From Zygnema cylindricum (lineage: Eukaryota > Streptophyta > Zygnematophyceae > Zygnematales > Zygnemataceae), in NCBI GenBank assembly GCA_037447655.1, contig JBBHKE010002167.1, forward strand, positions 20,593 through 76,298: 55,706 nucleotides of DNA, given 5' to 3'. The position numbers were made by a program, and so were the translations under genes. Positions 17,001 through 23,234 of the stretch are shown here, piece by piece. Position 1 is the first letter of the stretch. Each line of letters begins with the position of its first letter. Below the pieces are notes generated by a model. That model was not told the DNA's origin, ran no database searches, and worked only from the letters and a program-made list of their open reading frames with translations.

Positions 17001-19896
17001 AGAGAGAGAGGGAAAGAGAGAGAGAGACCTTCTCCGAAATCGCATCTTGCACGAGCAAAACATCGGACGAAACTCTTCCCACCAACTCTTTGGAATTTGC
17101 TTGTTTGTCGAAAAACCCGACTTCCTGTTTCATGAGGGATCGAAGGTACAGACTTCGAATTCTCGCCGATTGCCTCTCCCCCGTTTGCATCCATCCTGCC
17201 ACCTCTGCGAATAAGAAAACCAAAAAAGGCGAAGATTTGAGGTCTTTTGACGGTTTTTTTAAGGTTTTTGTAAGATGTTTTTGAAGGTAATTATAACGTA
17301 AAAAAGTCTTTAAAGATTAAATGTAGGAAAATTTATGTATCTTGCGAGCAGAAAAAAAAAATGCAAAAAAAGAAACACGTACGGCAAATAATGTTTATTT
17401 TACATTTGGATATAAAAGGGTTTTCAAAGACTTTTAATAATTAAAAAAGAAATAAAAAATGAACGAGGAAAAACAAAAGTGTATAAATGTGTAGAATAAT
17501 AATGTGATCATAAAGTAATGTGAGAAAAAATTAACGTGTCAAAAAGATTATGTTAAAAAAAAAATTTGTAAAAATAACAAGGTATAAAAACAAAATTTGA
17601 GATGATTTTATATTTGGGGTGAATGGGTAAAACACTCACCAGCCCAACTGGATGCCATGACCACAAGTCCCAAATAAACAAATGATCGTGCAAACTGAAA
17701 AAATGGAAACAAAGAAACATTAGTTTCAGTTCCAGTTTCGGTTTCAGTTTCGGCTTTAGTTTTGATTTTGGTTTCAATTTCCTTTGGTTTACAGTTTATG
17801 TTCTGCTTTGGTTCAGGAACTGTTACAACTCCAGTTTCACGTTCGCTTTCAGTTTCGGTTTCGGTTCCAGTTTTGTTTTAATTTAGTTTAATTTCAGGTG
17901 TGTTTTGGATCAGTTTCAGTTTAGTTTCAGTTTATTTCCAGTTTTATTTTGATTTCCGTTTGGTTGATTTTCATCTTAGTTTCAGAATCAAGTTTGGTTT
18001 TACTTTTAATTTCAACTTCGATTTTAAAATCAGTTTCTAGTTTTCGGTTTTAATTTTAGTTTCTGTATTTCCCTTTCTGTTTTAGTGTTGACTCCAGATT
18101 CAATTTCAAATTCAGTTTTTTGTTTTGGGTCCCGGTTTGTCGAAAGTTTCAAATTTAAATTTATTTTGAAATTCAAATTCAAACTTAAATTCAAATTCTA
18201 AATTTCGGTTTCAATTTCAGTTTTGGAATCAAATAAAATCCAAAAAATCCAAATTCTAGTGTCAATTTCACATTTTCAATTTTTCATTTCAGTTTTCGGT
18301 TTTAGTTTCAGTTCCAGTTTCAATTTTGGTTTTCGTTCCGGTTTCGATTTGCGGTTTCGGATTTGGTATCACATAAAAAACCAAAACCATTTTTTTCCGT
18401 TTTAACTTTGGTTTTCAGTTTTGGTTTCAATTAAGAAACTTGAAAAGAAAACAGCAATAAAAAAAAACTAAGTAATCCTTAAAGTTCAAAACCAGATGAA
18501 AAAAGAGAAAAAAAAAAAACAGGAAAAAAAAAAGAAAAACTGCAAATAAAAAAAATTAAAAAAAAGAGGGAAAAACAAAAAAAAAACAAAAATATTGAAA
18601 ACTACAGAAAAAGGGTGGGAACTAACTTCTGAGCCCCGAAATGTCGTTATTCCGAGATCGTTGATAATTTTCAAAAAAAAAAAAAAATGGGAAGAGCTGC
18701 GCCGTGAACTATAGCTCAATGGTACCAATTGCAATTAAAACATAAACGAAAGAAACCGCGAAAGCGAAAAGTTTAAAAAAAGAGACGGGGGGGGGGGGGG
18801 TATGTTTTTTCTTTGTGTCCTTTGATTCTTCTGTGAGAAAAAAACCGAGAAAAGCAGAGTAAAAAAAAAAAAAAAAAACCAAGAAAAAACGTAGAAAAAG
18901 GGGAAAATCAATTAGAGGAGTGTTTTTGGACATGAAAAAAAAACACCCACAAAAAACTTGATGCTTTTCAATGCATTTGATAGTTGAAAAAAAAAAAAAA
19001 ACTAGGATGTTGTTCAATTGCAAAGAGTTTCTTTTTATATATAAATTCTCATAACAATAATTACTGTGGACTAGAACGCACGCTTTACCACACTTTAAAG
19101 ACAGTTAAACTAATGAATTTGAAGACAAAGCTATAATAAGACAAAAGTATACTAAGACAAAACTATACTAGGACAAAACTATACTAGGACAAAACTATAC
19201 TAAGTAAAGTATATAAAAGTGCATTAAAGACAAAATAGAGCAAAGTGCCAGATGTAGAAATTGAAGTAATGACCGTAGAAATGGAGGGAAAACGACAAAA
19301 GTTAGCGACAACACTAAATGACCCTCAACAAAATCCGTTAGAAAAATTGAAATAATGTGAAAAAAAAAAGAAAAAGGAGATGGGACCAGAGGGGTGTGGA
19401 GGAGGGAGGAGAGGGAAGATCGAGAGGGATGAGGAGAATTGGATCATTAGTTGGTCAATCCACCCTATTAAGAGTAGATAACAAAAGGGAAAACGACAAA
19501 GCGAATGAGAGAATGTGATGACAAAAGACAAAAATATTGGGGGGGGGAGAGAGGGGAGAACGAAGAGAAACAAAAATAGTGTGGACAGTGGTACAAATTT
19601 TACTGCCGTCACCGCCAATGTTTTTATTTATTTAATTATATTATTTATCTATTTAATTACTTAATTTAAATATACACTAGTCAACTTTTTTCCGTGCACA
19701 CCACACTTGTTTCTCTCCCTCCTCCTCCCTCTCCCTCTCCCTCTCCCCCCCCGTCCCCCCGTTCCCCCCAATCCCCACCTATCCCCTCTTCATCTAGTAC
19801 GGATTTTTTGTCGTTTTCTGCCTCATTGTACGGAATGGCCTGAGAGGCGGCCGCCTCCACCTGCCCTCGGAAGCTGAAGGGAGGGACTCTGCCCAT
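3205..19896 (-). CDS. ABCB-type (P-glycoprotein/MDR) full ABC transporter gene, 17 exon blocks, 3' end not in window
   Basis: Spliced gene read from high to low coordinates. Conceptual joining gives N-terminal tail, TMD1, NBD1, linker, TMD2 and the first part of NBD2. This is the layout of plant ABCB1/ABCB19-type exporters, ATP-driven pumps of the plasma membrane that in plants often move auxin or other small molecules; the substrate here is unknown. All listed exon borders use AG/GT, and the phases fit from exon 1 to 8 and from 10 to 17. Visible defects are two lost bases in exon 2, a scrambled Walker A exon (block 9) and no terminal exon for the NBD2 signature, Walker B and H-loop. It is either a decaying gene or one harmed by assembly errors plus a 3' end beyond the window. 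Confidence 0.72.
3549..4084 (-). CDS. ABCB exon 16, TMD2 end and NBD2 with Walker A and Q-loop
   Basis: A 536-bp exon after CAATTATAAAG. It encodes [18 protein letters not shown], helix 6 of TMD2 with [20 protein letters not shown], then [14 protein letters not shown], the A-loop strand FAYPTRPD, Walker [10 protein letters not shown] and the Q-loop VSQEPALF. It ends ACC-AC before GTAAGA. NBD2 is well preserved here, unlike NBD1. Confidence 0.93.
4262..4474 (-). CDS. ABCB exon 15, TMD2 second cytosolic loop
   Basis: A 213-bp exon of 71 codons after TTTGTTTTCAG. It encodes [19 protein letters not shown], then [18 protein letters not shown], the TMD2 counterpart of the NIRTVAAF loop that contacts the NBDs, and ends VYGGSQ with GTGAGT. 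All are standard ABCB motifs and the frame is open throughout. Confidence 0.92.
4739..4980 (-). CDS. ABCB exon 14, TMD2 loop and helices 3-4
   Basis: A 242-bp exon after TTTTTTCCAG. It encodes [19 protein letters not shown], then [19 protein letters not shown] and two membrane segments, ending FLE before GTAAAA. It matches ABCB TMD2 (il..E..WFD.eeNtSg....rLa.da..vR...gd..s..vq). Five degenerating copies of the first 15-20 codons, several with their own acceptor, lie just upstream in the intron. Confidence 0.9.
5101..5757 (-). repeat. Five decayed tandem echoes of the exon 14 acceptor edge
   Basis: Upstream of exon 14 on the minus strand the block 'TTTCCAG-CCATTTTACGCAATGAAAT...' recurs at about 5101-5151, 5260-5303, 5366-5430, 5593-5655 and 5708-5757, separated by purine-rich filler on the + strand. 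The copies show different degrees of decay. The first three keep the AG; the last two have lost it. The 5366-5430 copy still encodes MNTSGA and the 5593-5655 copy [11 protein letters not shown]. They are duplicated exon-edge fragments, not functional exons. Confidence 0.7.
5928..6105 (-). CDS. ABCB exon 13, TMD2 helix 2 and loop
   Basis: A 178-bp exon after GTTTTACAG. It encodes [20 protein letters not shown], a strongly hydrophobic helix, then [20 protein letters not shown], the signature first cytosolic loop of TMD2 (family: GE.LTkRvRe.mf). It ends with a single G that joins CC of exon 14 to give Ala. Frame is intact. Confidence 0.9.
6120..6844 (-). mobile_element. copia 3' end: RNase H tail, polypurine tract and LTR remnant in intron 12
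   Basis: On the minus strand the tail [17 protein letters not shown], followed by AAGCTTAAGGGGAG, matches the RNase H end and polypurine tract of the copia element at 37.5-37.6 kb (MVADMLTKVLPAPKLEY and the same AAGCTTAAGGGGAG). What follows to about 6120 is probably LTR, diverged. The rest of the element is absent. The insertion is in an ABCB intron. Confidence 0.65.
6845..6960 (+). repeat. 9-bp tandem repeat (AATGTACAG)
   Basis: Degenerate units AATGTACAG, AATGTCCAG, AATGTATAG, AATGTACGG follow one another in intron 12, directly beside the copia fragment. The minus strand reads as repeated Val-His, which is an artefact. Confidence 0.75.
7200..7452 (-). CDS. ABCB exon 12, linker and TMD2 helix 1
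   Basis: A 253-bp exon after CTCCCCAG. It starts in a variable, acidic and glycine-rich linker ([14 protein letters not shown]), then [18 protein letters not shown] opens TMD2, with a helix ending [10 protein letters not shown]. It matches plant ABCB linker-to-TMD2 pattern (r.l.lnsPEw....lG...a...Ga.nP.fa..l). It ends CAG-GT. A very long (GA)n/(CT)n repeat lies just upstream of the acceptor. Confidence 0.87.
7456..7517 (+). repeat. (GA)n microsatellite beside exon 12 acceptor
   Basis: About 30 uninterrupted GA units, which form the polypyrimidine tract of the exon 12 acceptor on the minus strand. The purine-rich stretch continues to about 7850, filling intron 11. Confidence 0.9.
7893..8134 (-). 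CDS. ABCB exon 11, NBD1 H-loop and linker start
   Basis: A 242-bp exon after TTCCCTCTCAG. It encodes [19 protein letters not shown], with the H-loop histidine in IAHRLST, then the end of NBD1 ([10 protein letters not shown]) and the acidic beginning of the linker that joins the two halves. The donor is a consensus GTAAGT and the last codon is split AA. Frame and phase agree with exons 10 and 12. Confidence 0.9.
8275..8710. other. Unclassified AT-rich insert in intron 10
   Basis: About 430 bp unlike the purine-rich intron around it, with no open frame and no motif I recognise. It could be an LTR fragment or an old non-coding transposon. It ends where a (GA)n tract starts (8713). Confidence 0.3.
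8978..9239 (-). CDS. ABCB exon 10, NBD1 signature and Walker B
   Basis: A 262-bp exon after AAATATTTCAG. It encodes [33 protein letters not shown], the ABC signature as [14 protein letters not shown] (usual LSGGQ has I here), and Walker B with D-loop in [12 protein letters not shown], ending KVVQ. Donor is GTGAGA. Its first base completes a codon from the missing or damaged block 9. All NBD1 catalytic parts after the Q-loop are intact. Confidence 0.9.
9325..9600 (+). repeat. (GGAAT)n and purine tract in intron 9
   Basis: Runs of TGGAATGGAATGG at 9329-9362, then a 150-bp pure G/A stretch, then scattered GGAATGG units to 9625. The pentamer resembles satellites known elsewhere, but a chance microsatellite is enough to explain it. 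Confidence 0.8.
9680..11020 (-). mobile_element. copia integrase remnant in intron 9
   Basis: On the minus strand, degenerate zinc-finger-like [11 protein letters not shown] lies near 10.56 kb and an integrase core lies near 10.1-10.35 kb ([31 protein letters not shown]). The C-terminal region [13 protein letters not shown] and [19 protein letters not shown] lies at 9762-10085. Several stops occur and no RT or LTR pair is visible. It resembles the plus-strand copia at 38-43 kb in this region (SHFKVFGSKIF), so it may be an old member of that family. Confidence 0.7.
11020..11092 (+). repeat. (AAAT)n/(AT)n microsatellite
   Basis: AAATAAATAA units pass into about 20 AT units ending at 11092. It lies in the ABCB intron next to the copia remnant. 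Confidence 0.9.
11400..11690 (-). pseudogene. ABCB block 9, broken NBD1 Walker A exon
   Basis: This is the only place between exons 8 and 10 where NBD1 Walker A-like coding is seen. On the minus strand, PPPGK, then GSGKSTIV, then FYDP, then IRSI and WFRPKVNL appear in the order expected for a Walker A to pre-Q-loop exon (family: PaGKtvALVG.SGSGKSTiv.LieRFYDP....DI.sl...WlR..igLV). They lie in different frames with indels and CT-rich filler between FYDP and IRSI. No Q-loop (SQEPALF) is visible. NBD1 made from this block could not bind ATP normally. Confidence 0.6.
11785..12357 (-). repeat. Damaged left copy of a tandem segmental duplication containing exon 8
   Basis: This block repeats 12430-13050 in the same order: an exon 8 copy (about 11785-11962, with many single-base losses), then the GATTAAGTATATAAATAGAC segment (12003 versus 12697), then the block rich in ACCCG ending near GTCAGTAGCCGAATAAG. 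The offset grows from about 674 to 694 bp because the left copy has small deletions. Only the right copy of exon 8 has an open frame. Confidence 0.8.
12430..13050 (-). repeat. Right copy of the exon 8 segmental duplication
   Basis: Parent or better-kept copy of the pair. It holds the intact exon 8 and about 400 bp of upstream intron 7, including an ACCCG-rich stretch (TTACCCGTTACCCGATACGCG-like, shared almost base for base with the left copy). Confidence 0.78.
12440..12644 (-). CDS. ABCB exon 8, TMD1 end and start of NBD1
   Basis: A 205-bp exon after TTTTTTCAG. It encodes [19 protein letters not shown], the linker-like [10 protein letters not shown] segment, then [19 protein letters not shown], which is the A-loop strand that opens NBD1. 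It matches ABCB pattern lGqa..nl..fakGkaAa..if..i. The donor reads CGG-GTATTT. A second, damaged copy of this exon lies at about 11.79-11.96 kb as part of a tandem segmental duplication. Confidence 0.87.
13738..13810 (-). ncRNA. tRNA-like cloverleaf in TRIM LTR 1
   Basis: Minus-strand 73 nt folding as a tRNA: acceptor GAGCTGG/CCGGCTC (7 pairs with one G-U), D-stem GTAC/GTAC, anticodon stem TTCAC/GTGAA with loop AGCTAAA, T-stem CCAGG/CCTGG with loop TTCAAAT. B box is GGTTCAAATCC. The middle loop bases read CTA where an anticodon would be, but position 33 is G rather than T, so a translational role is doubtful. It is more likely an internal Pol III promoter or a structural RNA of the element. 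Confidence 0.75.
14027..14097 (-). ncRNA. tRNA-like cloverleaf in TRIM LTR 2
   Basis: 71 nt, same fold, with A box TGGCATAGTGGT (one off consensus) and B box GGTTCAAATCC. D-stem is GCAT/GTGC and anticodon stem TTCGC/GTGAA, differing from LTRs 1 and 3 while keeping the pairs. One T-stem pair is mismatched. Confidence 0.75.
14317..14389 (-). ncRNA. tRNA-like cloverleaf in TRIM LTR 3
   Basis: 73 nt, nearly the LTR 1 version (D-stem GTAC/GTAC). One acceptor pair is lost (GAGCTGG/CCGCCTC). T-arm is perfect. Confidence 0.72.
14741..14995 (-). repeat. Two decayed echoes of the exon 7 donor edge
   Basis: Downstream of exon 7 in transcription order, two copies of its last 60-80 bases recur: about 14914-14995 (encoding [14 protein letters not shown] before a stop) and about 14741-14830. 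Both keep the GTGAGTTT donor and the following AACAATCTCTCTC or GACAATCTCTCTC intron start. The copied unit therefore spans the exon-intron border. Confidence 0.7.
15147..15304 (-). CDS. ABCB exon 7, TMD1 helices 5-6
   Basis: A 158-bp exon after TCATTTTTAG. It encodes [10 protein letters not shown], then a hydrophobic helix with [13 protein letters not shown], then [11 protein letters not shown] and an AVIIGG helix. It matches the family pattern GlakGlGLG...........WAL..WYaG.lv..g...GG. It ends AT before GTGAGT, and the next exon supplies A to complete Ile. Two decayed copies of its 3' edge, both including the donor, sit 200-400 bp further on. Confidence 0.87.
15420..15860 (+). repeat. G-rich heptamer array (GGGGAGA)n in intron 6
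   Basis: After (GAGAGG)n at 15430-15515, the unit GGGGAGA repeats dozens of times with few interruptions to about 15850. Since 7 is not a multiple of 3, all frames stay open and give false long proteins. Four G-runs of four spaced by AGA make this a strong G-quadruplex candidate on the template strand of the ABCB gene. Confidence 0.93.
15944..16045 (-). CDS. ABCB exon 6, TMD1 second cytosolic loop
   Basis: A 102-bp exon of 34 codons between TTTATTCAG and GTGAGT. It encodes [18 protein letters not shown] and onwards to VIGIK. The pattern [10 protein letters not shown] is diagnostic for the ABCB second intracellular loop of TMD1. Frame is open and both splice sites are strong. The intron that follows holds the G-rich heptamer array. 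Confidence 0.88.
16270..16475 (-). repeat. Two decayed echoes of the exon 5 donor edge
   Basis: After exon 5 the 3' edge (GAAGCCTATGCAAAAGCAGG...) recurs at about 16432-16475 as AAGCCTATGCAAAAACAGGA with its donor lost. It recurs again at about 16270-16325, as GGAAAGCAGGCGGAATTGC followed by a consensus-like GTGAGT. The last copy has a better donor than the real exon (GTTTGT). Confidence 0.62.
16547..16747 (-). CDS. ABCB exon 5, TMD1 helices 3-4
   Basis: A 201-bp exon of exactly 67 codons, after a TTTGCTTCAG acceptor. It starts [19 protein letters not shown] and ends KAGGIAEQ, covering two membrane helices and the following cytosolic loop of TMD1. It matches the ABCB pattern (GNF.H....F..GF..GF...W.L.LV). 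The donor is a weak GTTTGT. Two decayed copies of the 3' edge of this exon lie downstream in the intron, and one of them carries a better donor. Confidence 0.88.
17029..17204 (-). CDS. ABCB exon 4, TMD1 first intracellular loop
   Basis: A 176-bp exon beginning AG-GTG after TTATTCGCAG. It encodes [19 protein letters not shown], then a [10 protein letters not shown] block, and ends VQDAISEK. These are hallmark ABCB motifs of the first long cytosolic loop and coupling helix (family pattern TGERQ.R.R..YL......D..FFD and VQDAISEK). The donor GT is followed at once by a long CT repeat. No stop or frameshift is seen. Confidence 0.88.
17640..17694 (-). CDS. ABCB exon 3, TMD1 helix 2
   Basis: A 55-bp exon between a TTTTTTCAG acceptor and a GTGAGT donor. 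It encodes [18 protein letters not shown], a hydrophobic segment matching the second transmembrane helix of plant ABCBs, where 'FVYLGLV' is a common pattern. The final G joins AG of exon 4 to give Glu, so the peptide runs smoothly into [12 protein letters not shown]. It is too short to stand alone, but it is fixed by phase and family match. Confidence 0.75.
17705..18435 (+). repeat. Degenerate hexamer satellite (GTTTYR) in intron 2
   Basis: About 700 bp built of GTTTCA, GTTTCG, GTTTTA and GTTCCA units in a fairly steady 6-bp rhythm. No coding. A similar TTTCCG/CATTTC block occurs at 54.13-54.46 kb next to the other ABCB exon. Confidence 0.8.
18627..18830 (-). CDS. ABCB exon 2, start of TMD1, frame disrupted
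   Basis: Begins after a TTTCTCACAG acceptor. It encodes a basic stretch, a run of prolines from 14 consecutive C, then FFKLFAFA and the first membrane helix (VLIAIGTI). The next residues match the family pattern ([12 protein letters not shown]) only after shifting frame by one base near 18718, and the KIINDLG segment needs another shift after a run of 14 T. The exon is 204 bp, whereas intact phase with exons 1 and 3 needs 206, so two single-base losses explain it. These may be true mutations or homopolymer errors in the assembly. Confidence 0.62.
18930..19400 (+). repeat. Dispersed repeat Y, full copy in intron 1
   Basis: Shares AAAACTTGATGCTT, CATTTGAT, GCAAAGAGTT, CTCATAACAA and AGAACGCACGC with 22880-23100, and AAAACTATACTA, AAGTAAAGTA and GTGCCAGATGTAGAAATT with 27382-27610. 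It is therefore the uninterrupted form of a repeat that elsewhere is split by a copia insertion. It contains a short direct repeat (GACAAAACTATACTAG). No coding. Confidence 0.75.
19779..19896 (-). CDS. ABCB exon 1, N-terminal tail
   Basis: Putative first coding exon of 39 codons plus one base. It starts at an ATG (reading MGRVPPFSF) and ends in an acidic stretch (SVLDEEGI) before a GT donor. The leftover G joins the AA at the start of exon 2 to make Glu, so the phase fits. A low-complexity, charged cytosolic tail is typical of ABCB N-termini, which are poorly conserved. The start is the weakest part of the gene model: an acceptor-like CAG inside this block could mean the exon is internal and the true start lies further up. 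No clear TATA box is seen upstream. Confidence 0.45.
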
Positions 19897-20170
19897 GGGA
19901 GGGAGAGGGAGGATCAGAAGAACGTGAGAGGGAGCCGATCGATCAGATTACCTCCACTCCATGCAGAAGAGAAAGAGAGAGAGAAGATGGAGAGAGATCG
20001 AGAGGGGAGAGGGAGAGGGAGAGATAAAAAAGGAGAGGGAGGAAGGAAGAGGGAGAGAAAGGGAAAAAGGAGAGGAAAGGGGAGGAAAGGGAGGAAAAGA
20101 GGTCAGAGGAGGAAAGAGTCGGGAGGGAGAATGAGGCCGTAAACAAAGCAGCATTCTTCATATATGTACA
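19897..20170 (-). promoter_or_regulatory. Upstream region of the ABCB gene
   Basis: The 270 bp before the proposed ABCB start are a CT-rich stretch on the sense strand with no TATA box. Pyrimidine-rich 5' leaders are common in plant genes. The assignment depends on the uncertain exon 1. Confidence 0.25.
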
Positions 20171-20814
20171 TTTTACTGTTTTATTTTTGTCTTTCCCACA
20201 GTACAGCGGTACTTTTGTCGTTTATTTCCGTACACTCAACAGTCCTATGAGCCCACACCTGTCTCTGTACGAATGTGACGTCAGCATTCCGTCATACCAT
20301 GTCGGGATTTCTTAAATCATTCCGTACATTTGAGTGACGCCAAAAATCCCTAGTTTCGTTTCCGCTCGTCTTTATAAATGTTCCTTCCTGTGTTGTACGG
20401 TATTAATATATTATCTAGAAAGGTATTATCTAGACCGGTAGATTCAGAATTCCACAATCCTTGGACTACAGCTGGCACCCATACATAGAGTGCGATTGTT
20501 TGCCACGTGGCAACTTAAAACTATGAAAGAATATCCGTACAAAAGTACTGTAGCAAAAGGGAAGGAAATTTTATCGCCTCTTTAAACCATAGTTCAAAAG
20601 TAGGTGACCGTACGCCCATACAATATGCCTATTGTATGCAAAACATACAATATGGGTCTTAAGGCCATATTGTATTGGCCGCAAAATGAAATAAAATAGT
20701 AACAGGGTTGAGTTGCACATGGATCGATAGAGAATTAAACGTCATGTCTAAATTTTGAAAAACATTCGGACAAAAAAATATTTTTTTGTGAGTTTTGAGG
20801 TATTTTTTATTTAA

Positions 20815-20995
20815 ACCGTCAGATTCGGACGATCTGACGGTCGTTGATGAAAGTAACGATCTAAGAAGGTCACATGAAAACCCTATAACACAACTTACGA
20901 TAGGACTATCGTCAGATTTGGACGATCGGACGGTCGCTGATGAAAGTAGCGATCTAAGAAGATCACATGGAAAGCCCGAAACACAACTTAAGCTA
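20815..20995 (+). repeat. About 90-bp tandem duplication
   Basis: Two copies of a block running GTCAGATTYGGACGATC, then GACGGTCG, TGATGAAAGTARCGATCTAA and GAAGRTCACATG. A 92-codon frame spans both copies, but no protein family is recognised, so coding is not claimed. Confidence 0.8.
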
Positions 20996-21413
20996 AAGGC
21001 GGCCTACAAAAGGCCTACCAAAAAACGCCTACTTTTGAACTATGCTTTAAACTTTTTTTATCCTCTTTCTTGATCGTGCCTCTTTCAAAAACTGATTTCC
21101 ACGTGGCCAGAAGAGACAATCTTGGTTTCGTGAAATCGTGATCGTTGATTTTTTGGCGGCATGCGCACACTATTTAGAGTGGATTCACGTAGGTTTGTTT
21201 TAAGACAATAAAAATCGTCAAAAAAAATTGGAAGCGTACGATCTAAATGCCAGATTCGAGCAGAGGTACAATCGTACATCCTTATAACCGTACAACCGTA
21301 CAATCTTACTGTAGAAGATGTAAGAATATTAAAAAAATGTTAAAAATAGAACATCCACAAGCGCGGTTAACAAATTTAAAGTGGTCGTAACGGAAGGCAA
21401 TGGAAACGTGACA

Positions 21414-21662
21414 AGACATTTCACGACAAACAACTTTTCCACTTCACGACAAAATAGATTATGTCACTTTACGACAAAATAGCTTTTGCCAATATACGAC
21501 AAAATAGCTTTTGCCACTACACGACAAAGCAGCTTTTGTCGCATCACGACAAAATAGCTTTTGTCAATTCACGATAAAACAGCCTTTGCCACTTCACGAC
21601 AAAATAGCTTTTGCCGCTTCACGACAAAATAGCTTTTGCCACTTTACGACAAAATAGCGCTT
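21414..21662 (+). repeat. 25-bp minisatellite, about ten copies
   Basis: Unit ACGACAAAATAGCTTTTGCC plus five bases (ACTTT/ACTTC) repeated with small changes. It is present in copy 1 of repeat X and absent from copy 2. Confidence 0.9.
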
Positions 21663-22445
21663 GTGTGCCCAATGGAACTACGTAAGGGCTTTCTTGTCGG
21701 ATTTCTAAAATTGAGTCTACAACGACAAAATCTTACGCCGTACGAAAAATGTTTGAAAACAAAAATACATTTTGCGTCATCCTGAAACTTAAAATGTACC
21801 ACAATTTGGCGTTATTATTACATTGACCCATTGCCACGTCAGGCCAGCTCATTTTCAAACAGAATCGATCTATCTTCAAACAAATTGATTATCTTAAAAG
21901 TAACAGTAACGTACGATTAAGAAAACGTTGTCGCACGCGTATCTTAAAATCAGAGTACATTTTGCGTCATTCTGCGTCGTTTGCGTCACATTTTGCGTCA
22001 GACCAGCTCATCTTCCTTTTTGTTTATTCCCTTCTCATGTGGTTCTTTCAGTTTTAGAAATGCTACGTCATTTTGTTCCTATGGACTCATAGTCTATACC
22101 CACCGGAGCATTTGTAACTTTTTGCCCATTCCGATGATTTTCCGAAAAGTCATCGGAAAACGGGTCTTGTTCACACCAAAATTTTGGGACGTAACTCCGA
22201 TTGAAGGTGTCACGTGACACGTCACACGCTTCGACGTCATAAAACATAGGCGCGAAAACAAACCTGCACATTTTCAAACTTTTAGGGTTTAGCTTGGACT
22301 ATTTTTTCGCGCGGGAACAACGAAATAGCCGTTCGAATGCTGTGTTTGCTTAGTCAGCTTTTCGGGTTACCGTTGGTCTGATTCACAGAAATACGATACT
22401 TTTACCCTACTTCTACATCGCGCAATATTTTGAGCAAGGTCATTT

Positions 22446-22501
22446 GTACGGCTTTCCGAGAACTTCCGAAATCTACAAAGTCGGTGCTCGGAAAGCCGTA
22501 C
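22446..22501. repeat. Perfect 15-bp inverted repeat hairpin
   Basis: GTACGGCTTTCCGAG at 22446-22460 pairs perfectly with CTCGGAAAGCCGTAC at 22487-22501, loop 26 nt. Outer sequences CGTTCGAATG (22331-22340) and CATTATTCGAACG (22501-22513) are also inverted. It may be a small MITE or an RNA hairpin. Confidence 0.85.
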
Positions 22502-22879
22502 ATTATTCGAACGTCCGTCTGTTGCGGAAGTGTTTTTTTTTCCGGTGGGAATAGGCTATCAGATGGATTACCATCGCGCTTTTTAATAAAGTCGCCCCCC
22601 TGTATTTAATATTAAATGTAGCATCTGATCTACGATTACGAAAACGTAATCGCATGCGTCACACGTTTTTTTATTCTTTTTGCACGAGTGAAAGTACACG
22701 CTATTTTTTTGCATGTACAAAAAAAAATGAGGAGCACGTTCGTAAAACATTTGTAAGGGTCAAGGACCTCCGCTTTCATTTATGGGTCCTCTAAAAAAGG
22801 TAAGGAAAACCAGTGATAAAATTGTTTGAAGTGGCGGCATGGTTAGGCCCATAACCCAATGAAGAAGGAGTTTTTGACG

Positions 22880-23234
22880 ACATGAAGGAAAATGCGCACA
22901 AAAACTTGATGCTTCTCAATACATTTGATGATTAAAAATTCAAACTAGGCTGTTATTCAATAGCAAAGAGTTATTTTTATATAAAGTCTCATAACAACAT
23001 TTACTGCAAACAAAACACGGGGTAGAACGCACGCATTGCCAAACTTTAAAGAGTGAGATTAATAAATTTGCCTTTATAGACAACAAACTATAATAGTACG
23101 TGAGATGAAATCCAAGTTCCTCATCGAAGCCAGAAAGTGCATGAGATTGAATCAACGTAATTGATTTAATCCCAATAAGGGAACAATTATGGGTATTGTA
23201 CAAGTGAAAATATAAGTTCGCACGAAGATTAATA
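22880..23234 (+). repeat. Dispersed repeat Y, left half
   Basis: Matches 18930-19135 up to about 23100. The last 130 bp before the copia insertion diverge and hold nothing I recognise. Confidence 0.65.

Larger units (their letters stand above)
20350..22720 (+). repeat. Dispersed repeat X, copy 1 (non-coding)
   Basis: Landmarks occur in the same order here and at 45.6-47.6 kb: TTTCCGCTC, a GGTATTATCTAG block, GGACTACARCTGGCAC, then GTGGCCAGAAGAGACAATC versus GCGGCCAGAAGCGACAATC, CATCCACAAGCGCG, ACATTTTGCGTCAT versus ACATTTCGCGTCAT, GACCCATTGCC, and GCGTCACACGTTTTT followed by GAGTGAAAGTAC. Neither copy codes for a recognisable protein. Length and order suggest an old non-autonomous element. 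Confidence 0.65.

Noticed and set aside
20795-21073. A 92-codon frame over the 90-bp duplication
   Set aside because: No homology recognised. It is open mainly because both duplicate units lack stops, and the region belongs to a non-coding repeat.
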